A stretch of DNA of 35,560 nucleotides from a virus, in IMG/VR virus record IMGVR_UViG_3300025132_000132, positions 1 through 35,560 of that record, one strand, 5' to 3'. A program made the translations under genes and the position numbers. Numbering within the stretch: the stretch's first letter is position 1; the number at the start of each line of letters is the position of its first letter. Shown here in pieces: positions 30,872 to 35,560 of the stretch. Under the pieces are notes generated by a model that worked only from the letters and a program-made list of their open reading frames with translations, searched no databases and had not been told where the DNA came from.

Positions 30872-32833
30872 TTACGACCCTCCGCTGTTTTGTTGAGACC
30901 TTGCTTTAGCAAGATTAAGAATTGTTTCTGACTGCAAATGTTCTATTTCCGGGTAGTTTCTCATTGTTTCGGATTGAACATTTTGAGTTTCGACACGAAG
31001 TTTTTCAATACGAGCCATCTTTTCTGCAAGTTCTATTTGTAGTTTAGCGACATCAATCTCAGTATTATCTTCTTGGGCTTCAGCCTGGAGTTTAGCTGCA
31101 TGAGCCATGTCCTTCATCGCACCGGCTTTCATCTCTTCAATTTCCATTTGCAATTTCATTAATTGTAATTGCTGAACCATTTGTTGAATTTGTTGTTGTT
31201 GAGGATCGGGCTGCATTGTTTGAGACAAAGCCACTTTCATTTCGTCCCTATTTGGAACGGAACTATTTTCAAAAATGGACATAAGAAGCATAGAGTGTGG
31301 AGGAGTTCCCGGTTGTGTCATGGACATTAATTGAACCAACTGAGTCATTTCTAATTCTTTCGCCATAATACCCATAGAAGAGTATGGTTTAAATTTATAG
31401 TCTCCTGCTGGATAACGAGCGGGATTAAATTGAATATATCGCCATACAGCTTTTTCAATTAAAGGAATTAAAAAGTTTTCTTGAAAATTCATTATGGTTC
31501 GTTTTTGGCGTTTAATGGAAGCGGCCTGTAGCATAGACATCCCGGAAGCCGTAGAGTTTCTAGGGTTAGAAAAGTTACTGTTGGCTCCGTCCATGGCCCC
31601 TGTACCCATTTGAACCATTCTTTCTAGTTCAGCACTCTCCGTAAACGTAGAGTTGGCTACGTTACCAAAGTTTAAGGGGAACAAGGTTGACCTGGGATCA
31701 CCGTTTGTAAGAATTGTCTTACCGGCTTTAACCTCAAACTTGACTCCCCTAGGGAGGCGGGTAGCGTCTACACCCATCATAGGATGTGTCGTAAGGGCTA
31801 GGGCATCAATCCTTGCTCTAAGCTCTGCATCAAGAGCCTTCTGAGGATTGTAGCCTTTCTCTGCCACACCACGCCCCCAAAACTTGTTGGGAACTCTGTC
31901 TAGTTGGAAGGACACAAAAGGACGATCTTCCATTAAGTACGGATTTTCAGCGGCTTTAAGCACTACCGAGTCGTTAGCAATAACTACAACTGCTTCTACT
32001 AACTCATCGTCCTCGTACTCAAACTCCTCGTACATACTATCATTACGATTTACAAGGTATTTTTTCGGAACCCTTCCCCAATACTCAACAATTTTAACTT
32101 TGTCCATATCTGAGTATTCGCCAGTAGATTCCTCGTTAAACCCTAAGTCTATTTTGTCATAACTTCCTAAAGGTTTATCTTCATAAATACCTTCTTTTAT
32201 TCCTTCAATTATTTCATATTTAGGTTTTGTAACTATCTGTGCTACACCTAAAGCATCGTTAATGGAAGTTACACAGGGATCAATTACAAACTCTTTTGGA
32301 GTTAAGGAATCTACTTTTACTGAAGTTAGTTCGTTGTTCAAAATTTGTACGTCGGTAGTAAGTGTATCGGGAACTGGAGTTTCTGTTGGAATTTTTTGAA
32401 TTTCATCCACTACATTAATCTTTGCAATTCCTGTACCGTAAATTGCAGCGTTAAGCAAACATTCTACAATTGCATCTTTTACATGACATCTGTTTAAATC
32501 TTCTTGAAGAAGAAGTTTAATTACTGTAGCGTCAACTGGATTTTTATCTGCAACATCATCACGTAAATCAAACCAAGTGTCTCGTCCAAATATAGCTTCT
32601 TCTAATTCCGAAACAGTAGATTCAACCGCTTGTTGAGTAGCCGGGGATATTAATTTAGAACTTTCCGATTGGCGGGATTTATCTTCATGGGACCATACAC
32701 CTCTCCAAATTCTATAGTATTCGTCCCACTTAGTCATGTAGTTTACGTTTCGATGGTTTTCCCATTCTTCTACTTTTGACATAACCCAAGAAACTAGAGA
32801 AGCCTGAGGGTCCTTATAAATAGTATTGTCCAT
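30872..32833 (-). CDS. Portal protein
   Basis: 653 residues, the dodecameric vertex through which DNA enters and leaves the head. N-terminus MDNTIYKDPQASLVSWVMSKVEEWENHRN, YYRIWRGVW, and KLISPATQQAVESTVSELEEAIFG match T7-like and related portals. A central region shows PFVSFQLDRVPNKFWGRGVAEKG and 'NSTASGMSMLQAASIKRQKRTIMNFQENFLIPLIE'-type helices. The C-terminal third is Gln-rich and coiled (QQQQIQQMVQQLQLMKLQM), the portal barrel. Lies 3 bases from the terminase gene. Confidence 0.85.
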   Translation of the reverse strand: MDNTIYKDPQASLVSWVMSKVEEWENHRNVNYMTKWDEYYRIWRGVWSHEDKSRQSESSKLISPATQQAVESTVSELEEAIFGRDTWFDLRDDVADKNPVDATVIKLLLQEDLNRCHVKDAIVECLLNAAIYGTGIAKINVVDEIQKIPTETPVPDTLTTDVQILNNELTSVKVDSLTPKEFVIDPCVTSINDALGVAQIVTKPKYEIIEGIKEGIYEDKPLGSYDKIDLGFNEESTGEYSDMDKVKIVEYWGRVPKKYLVNRNDSMYEEFEYEDDELVEAVVVIANDSVVLKAAENPYLMEDRPFVSFQLDRVPNKFWGRGVAEKGYNPQKALDAELRARIDALALTTHPMMGVDATRLPRGVKFEVKAGKTILTNGDPRSTLFPLNFGNVANSTFTESAELERMVQMGTGAMDGANSNFSNPRNSTASGMSMLQAASIKRQKRTIMNFQENFLIPLIEKAVWRYIQFNPARYPAGDYKFKPYSSMGIMAKELEMTQLVQLMSMTQPGTPPHSMLLMSIFENSSVPNRDEMKVALSQTMQPDPQQQQIQQMVQQLQLMKLQMEIEEMKAGAMKDMAHAAKLQAEAQEDNTEIDVAKLQIELAEKMARIEKLRVETQNVQSETMRNYPEIEHLQSETILNLAKARSQQNSGGS

Positions 32834-32836
32834 AAA

Positions 32837-34117
32837 TTAGTATCCTGCTACAGTGTCCATGGGTTCCCACTCGTCTACTTCAATTGATTGTGCAAAGTCC
32901 GCTACGGAAACTTGATCTATATACGCTAGTGAGTCCAATAAATCGTCGTGAGATAATGAGCTTGGAAAATCTAACATCTGACTAATAAAAGCATGGTTCC
33001 AATTGTCCTTACGAAATTTTATTTTACCATGCTCAAGTCGTCCTTGTAATGCCCAGACTATCCTATCTTGTTTCCTTTTACCTCCGTGGGTAACGTCAGT
33101 TATATTTAACCATCTATTTCTTACTCTCATCTCGTCTTCGATGTAGGGCATAATAGCATTTTTAAGTGCGCCAGCTTCAATTCCTACTGTAGTGGCCTTT
33201 ACATCATCAGATATTGTAATAATCTTTTCCGCCGTTTCTTTAATGTTCCACCTACCATGGTGAATATCCTTAACTAACCACTCATCTCCTACAATCTTAA
33301 CTACTGAAATAGCCGTTTCATCAAGTTTTGAAGACTTAAGACCTCTCCCCTTATCCGCTCTCTCAAATCCTGCCGGGTCAACCGAAACCACATAATGGCC
33401 CGTTTGAGTTGCAGTTTCATCATCAAATTCTTTATCGTCTGCATAACGAATCCACTCTTCTTGAAAAACTCCCCCAGAAAAACTTTCAAATGTCGCTTCA
33501 AATTCCTGGCGAAAGGCCTGAGTCGACATGTTTTTCTTGGCGGCGTCGATCTCTTTGGGGTCCAAAAAAGGATTATCTGTTGAAACAAACTGATAGGCCT
33601 CCCAATCCTCTTCGTTTTCTTTTAGTTGTGCGTCTATCCATAGTCTATGAAAATGATTTTTACCTGACGGAGTTCCTATAAATAACGCACCACCCTTAAC
33701 GTCTGCTAGTGTAGGTCTTAAGATCATCTCCCACACTTCGGGTTTCATTGAGGCGTATTCGTCCATTACAACATACGCTAAACCTACGCCTCTTAAGGTA
33801 TCTGGCCTGTCCGATCCCTTTAAATATATCTTTCGATCATTAACTAGAGTTATTGTTGCGGTATTTTCGTGAGTAGTTTTAATTACGTTTTGGCCTACGT
33901 CTTTTAAGATAGACCAAAGAATGTCCTTGGCTTGTTGAAATGTGGGGGCAACATAGAAGACATCTTTATCCTCACTTTGGAGTGCCTTAATAATTAGCAC
34001 CCATGCCGCTAAATAACTTTTTCCAAATCTTCTACCGCAACTTGCCACCTTAAATCTTTTTGGTGACTTAAAAATTTGCATCTGAGCGTCATGAAGAGTA
34101 ACTTTTAGGTCAGTCAT
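32837..34117 (-). CDS. Terminase large subunit
   Basis: 426 residues. ATPase: Walker A CGRRFGKSYLAAW (K33) and Walker B LAYVVMDEYASM (D119, E120), with coupling motif LFIGTPSGKNHFHRLW. Nuclease: YVVSVDPAGFE provides the first acidic residue, with TTVGIEAGALKNA and HDDLLDSLAYI near the end. It drives DNA into the prohead and cuts the concatemer. It overlaps the small subunit gene by 8 bases and directly precedes portal, the common order. Confidence 0.93.
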   Translation of the reverse strand: MTDLKVTLHDAQMQIFKSPKRFKVASCGRRFGKSYLAAWVLIIKALQSEDKDVFYVAPTFQQAKDILWSILKDVGQNVIKTTHENTATITLVNDRKIYLKGSDRPDTLRGVGLAYVVMDEYASMKPEVWEMILRPTLADVKGGALFIGTPSGKNHFHRLWIDAQLKENEEDWEAYQFVSTDNPFLDPKEIDAAKKNMSTQAFRQEFEATFESFSGGVFQEEWIRYADDKEFDDETATQTGHYVVSVDPAGFERADKGRGLKSSKLDETAISVVKIVGDEWLVKDIHHGRWNIKETAEKIITISDDVKATTVGIEAGALKNAIMPYIEDEMRVRNRWLNITDVTHGGKRKQDRIVWALQGRLEHGKIKFRKDNWNHAFISQMLDFPSSLSHDDLLDSLAYIDQVSVADFAQSIEVDEWEPMDTVAGY

Positions 34118-34493
34118 CTTTGGTTACTTCATGGAACTCTGCTTCAAATACCTTTTGTTCCTCGGCTTCCTGGGCCTCTACTGCCTTGACACCCTCAATA
34201 ATAATATTTATACCTAAATCTTGGTGTTCATGAGTAATTTCTACTGCTTTCGAGGTAGGAATAATACGATCCATACACATTTTAAGGCAATGTCTATCTC
34301 CCTCTAAGGCCAACTCAACAACTTTGTTTACAATTTCTGGGCCTTTAGAAGACATAAGTTCTCTGGATAACTGGGTATATTTGTTAAGAGAACCTTTAGG
34401 TCTTCCCGAAGGATTTAACGGTTTCATTCCTTTATGAAAATTAGGATTTCCCCGTGGTTTTTTTTCAGATGTTGGTTCATCTTTTGTAGACAT
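34110..34493 (-). CDS. Terminase small subunit (DUF5681-like)
   Basis: 127 residues. The N-terminal block GNPNFHKGMKPLNPSGRPKGSLN resembles the DUF5681 motif of phage small terminase-type proteins. A helical core (YTQLSRELMSSKGPEIVNKVVELALEGDRHCLKMCMDRI) and an acidic end follow. It should bind the pac site and start packaging. AGGGGGA lies before the ATG. Its position directly before TerL supports the call more than its sequence does. Confidence 0.75.
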   Translation of the reverse strand: MSTKDEPTSEKKPRGNPNFHKGMKPLNPSGRPKGSLNKYTQLSRELMSSKGPEIVNKVVELALEGDRHCLKMCMDRIIPTSKAVEITHEHQDLGINIIIEGVKAVEAQEAEEQKVFEAEFHEVTKDD

Positions 34494-34532
34494 ATATTCC
34501 CCCTGGCTTTGCCCTACATTGTAGGAAGACAG

Positions 34533-34712
34533 TTACGACTTTTTACTTTTTGCTTTTTTCTTTGCTGTTGCCGAAAGATCAGAAAAATGAAAAAGTTTTT
34601 TACTGCTGTTAGTATGGCGAGAACCGCTGTGCATATCACCGTTGGGCATTTTATGTGTCCCGCCTGTGTGCTTAGTACCGTCTCGAAAATAATGAGGAAC
34701 GCCTTTTGCCAT
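34533..34712 (-). CDS. Conserved small phage protein, His/Lys-rich
   Basis: 59 residues: MAKGVPHYFRDGTKHTGGTHKMPNGDMH..., then TNSSKKLFHFSDLSATAKKKAKSKKS. The pattern of GTxHxGxxHKMPNGxxHSG followed by SSKxLFHFxxLS is one I recognise from many marine phage genomes, function unknown. Starts directly after the previous stop (TAAATG). It is read in a different frame from the longer open frame at 34514-34738, which looks like chance. Confidence 0.7.
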   Translation of the reverse strand: MAKGVPHYFRDGTKHTGGTHKMPNGDMHSGSRHTNSSKKLFHFSDLSATAKKKAKSKKS

Positions 34713-34838
34713 TTAACTTTCTCTCTTTTTCCAACCACTTTGCATATCTTTGTAGGCTTTAGAAGTAACAGTAGATTTACTTTTGGGATTACAAGTTCCC
34801 ATTTTTCTACATTTTCTAATGTTTGCTACAAGAGACAT
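34713..34838 (-). CDS. Small conserved phage protein, 41 aa
   Basis: Product MSLVANIRKCRKMGTCNPKS... continues KSTVTSKAYKDMQSGWKKRES. Basic, with two Cys six residues apart. Similar tiny proteins (SLxxNIxxRKKAGTSxxKSKSTVSxKAYxxMxxGW) occur next to terminase genes in marine phages. Ends directly at the next start. Function unknown. Confidence 0.65.
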   Translation of the reverse strand: MSLVANIRKCRKMGTCNPKSKSTVTSKAYKDMQSGWKKRES

Positions 34839-34842
34839 ATCA

Positions 34843-35094
34843 CTACCATTTTTTACAGGACCAATAACGAGCCGTCAGTTTACCTGGTGGTCGGCTATCG
34901 CAACCATGACGAGACCTAAAACTTTTTCGTCTTGTCGGTTGATCCTTTTTAATTGACATATTGGGATCGCCAAAGCGAACTAAACGTACAGTATCTTTTT
35001 CTTTGGCAAGAACGGCAAACTTTTTGTTCTTATTCTTGGGAGTTCTCTTAGGTTTATTGTACCCGGAAAACTTTTCCCCTCTGTAAGTTATCAT
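34843..35094 (-). CDS. Conserved phage protein, first gene of the late operon
   Basis: 83 residues: TYRGEKFSGYNKPKRTPKNKNKKFAVLAKEKDTVRLVRFGDPNMSIKKD, then RRKSFRSRHGCDSRPPGKLTARYWSCKKW. This sequence (FAVLAKE..VRLVRFGDPNM, RRKSFRxRHxC, RYWSCKxW) is very conserved across phages of several groups. I believe it corresponds to a DUF6321-type family, function unknown, often close to head or terminase genes. CGGAG precedes the ATG, and the near-consensus promoter lies about 125 bases upstream. Confidence 0.75.
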   Translation of the reverse strand: MITYRGEKFSGYNKPKRTPKNKNKKFAVLAKEKDTVRLVRFGDPNMSIKKDQPTRRKSFRSRHGCDSRPPGKLTARYWSCKKW

Positions 35095-35124
35095 TCCGTA
35101 ACTCCGAAACTGTTAAGAGCGACC

Positions 35125-35139
35125 AAACCTTACAGGTTT
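35125..35139 (-). other. Leader hairpin AAACCT-TAC-AGGTTT
   Basis: Six-bp perfect stem and 3-base loop in the 5' untranslated part of the late transcript, about 30 bases before the first gene. It could stabilise the mRNA 5' end. No U-run follows on the - strand. Confidence 0.45.
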
Positions 35140-35151
35140 GTGTACTTAAGT

Positions 35152-35266
35152 AGTCCTAAGGATTCTTTAAGTATGTTCTTTAATTAATAACTTAAAGGAT
35201 TAACCTATAGTATGACTATATTATATCATATTTAGTTCCTAAAGTCAACTTAAGTTCCTTAGGACT
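35152..35266. repeat. Inverted repeat AGTCCTAAGGA flanking the late promoter
   Basis: AGTCCTAAGGA (35152-35162) is repeated in inverse at 35256-35266 (TCCTTAGGACT). CTTAAG occurs nearby at 35145, 35249 and 35291. The arms bracket the promoter at 35220-35248, so they may be operator sites or allow a DNA loop. The TTAGG elements at about 35260-35272 are near-direct repeats. Confidence 0.6.
35220..35248 (-). promoter_or_regulatory. Sigma-70 promoter of the late operon
   Basis: On the - strand, TTGACT (35243-35248) and TATAAT (35220-35225) are 17 bases apart, close to the ideal housekeeping promoter. The -10 is preceded by TGA. Transcription would begin near 35213 and run into the late genes. 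This suggests host RNA polymerase is sufficient for late transcription. Confidence 0.8.
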
Positions 35267-35271
35267 TCTTA

Positions 35272-35300
35272 GGAATACCGCGCTTGACCCCTTAAGTCAA
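35272..35300 (-). promoter_or_regulatory. Second, weaker sigma-70-like promoter
   Basis: On the - strand, TTGACT (35295-35300), a 17-base spacer, then TATTCC (35272-35277), a poor -10. It lies upstream of the main promoter and repeats its AGTCAA/CTTAAG element, so it could be a tandem promoter or a duplicated regulatory site. Confidence 0.4.
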
Positions 35301-35418
35301 CCTTTATTTTTATTTGGGAGTTCTTTTTTATATAATTCATGGACTCCAAATTGCTTCTGATGTGGTCATGAGGGTTTATTATATAAAGCCAGCGGCCATG
35401 GGTCCCTCCCCGGGTCAA

Positions 35419-35513
35419 CCCAGGGAAACAAATGATCCCAGGGAACTTCTCAGGTTTTCCCAGGGATCACCAAGGGAACAGCATCCATGGGATTTCATGG
35501 GAATTCATGGGAT
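35419..35513. repeat. Cluster of seven CCAGGGA/CATGGGA-like repeats
   Basis: Nine-base units of form CCMWGGGAW: CCCAGGGAA at 35419 and 35437, CCCAGGGAT at 35459, CCAAGGGAA at 35470, CCATGGGAT at 35485, TCATGGGAA at 35495 and TCATGGGAT at 35505. Spacings are near 10, 10, 15, 11, 22 and 18 bases, so several fall on the same face of the helix. Such an array suggests iterons of an origin or operator. No known iteron type is recognised. Confidence 0.6.
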
Positions 35514-35560
35514 ACCTTGAGAAGTACAAAAGAAAGAACCCATGATAGTGGTTCTCAGGA

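Larger units (their letters stand above)
35095..35560. other. Non-coding control region
   Basis: 466 bases with no convincing gene on either strand. From left to right it contains a short leader hairpin, an inverted repeat enclosing a promoter, a second candidate promoter, a T-rich stretch (35301-35336), a GC-rich segment and then the repeat cluster. An open frame from 35314 to 35520 has a GTG-like start, a Pro/Arg low-complexity product and no ribosome site, so it is rejected. Confidence 0.75.

Noticed and set aside
34514-34738. 74-residue frame on the - strand
   Set aside because: It overlaps two well-supported small genes (34533-34712 and 34713-34838) in another frame, which match recognised phage protein patterns.
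34434-34919. 161-residue frame on the + strand opposite late genes
   Set aside because: Antisense to four conserved small genes, with a Phe/Cys-rich low-complexity product and no ribosome site.
35331-35382. Possible + strand promoters with TATAAT (35331) or TTGCTT with TATTAT (35351-35382)
   Set aside because: No acceptable -35 lies 16-18 bases upstream of the first, and the spacing of the second is about 20 bases.
35314-35520. 68-residue frame in the control region
   Set aside because: No ribosome site; the product is made of translated repeats and Pro/Arg-rich stretches.
1-35560. Direct joining of the window ends into a circular genome
   Set aside because: No shared terminal sequence was seen, and the frame entering at position 1 meets a stop without a start if the ends are joined.
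1-35560. tRNA genes, CRISPR arrays, insertion sequences, integrase or attachment sites
   Set aside because: No cloverleaf, regularly spaced repeat array, transposase or recombinase motifs were seen; the only repeated elements are short palindromes and the 9-base array.

Overview
This window is almost certainly a near-complete genome, or a large contig, of a short-tailed (podovirus-like) double-stranded DNA phage of a Gram-negative, probably marine, bacterium. The evidence is two opposed, tightly packed gene blocks with start/stop overlaps (TAATG, ATGA) and good Shine-Dalgarno sequences. It has a T7-like replication set (SSB, primase-helicase, family A polymerase, PD-(D/E)XK nuclease, endonuclease I) and a head-neck-tail set that lacks a tube, sheath or tape-measure protein. 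No phage RNA polymerase, integrase, repressor, tRNA or CRISPR array is visible, so a lytic phage using host RNA polymerase is the simplest reading. The host cannot be named from sequence. A cobalamin-type ribonucleotide reductase and phage ThyX and DUF3310 proteins fit marine phages.

Layout: positions 1-1809 (+) hold the end of an early operon with tiny membrane proteins, a GP88-like Cys-rich protein, a conserved HCDKHVVKM protein and small unknowns. Positions 1810-2030 are a structured intergenic stretch with three nested or successive hairpins. Positions 2031-11994 (+) are the DNA replication and nucleotide metabolism operon. It encodes SSB, primase-helicase, an inserted HNH endonuclease, DNA polymerase, nuclease, Holliday-junction resolvase, ThyX and class II RNR, and ends with a half-size Na/Pi-cotransporter-like membrane protein. 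The two operons converge at about 12.0 kb.

Positions 12016-35094 (-) are the late operon, read right to left. In order it encodes three small conserved proteins, terminase small and large subunits, portal, small basic proteins, scaffold, major capsid, a terminator-like hairpin, small proteins, tail-fibre/adhesin proteins, a lysis cassette (coiled-coil membrane proteins, holin, GH24 lysozyme), neck/tail proteins, and four large proteins likely to be ejected with the DNA. Positions 35095-35560 are non-coding. They carry a near-consensus sigma-70 promoter pointing into the late operon, inverted repeats around it, and a cluster of about seven 9-bp repeats that could be an origin or operator array.

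How it works together: host RNA polymerase would transcribe both arms from the control region at the right end and beyond the left edge. The + arm degrades and recycles DNA, makes dNTPs (RNR plus ThyX) and copies the genome. The - arm builds the head, packages DNA, builds the tail and adhesin, and lyses the cell. The most unusual cargo is the phosphate-transporter-like gene coupled to the RNR gene, which would be a phosphate-acquisition auxiliary metabolic gene. A short palindrome, TGGGAYSGTCCCA-like, recurs four times in the + arm, three of them at gene-block boundaries, and may be a regulatory site.
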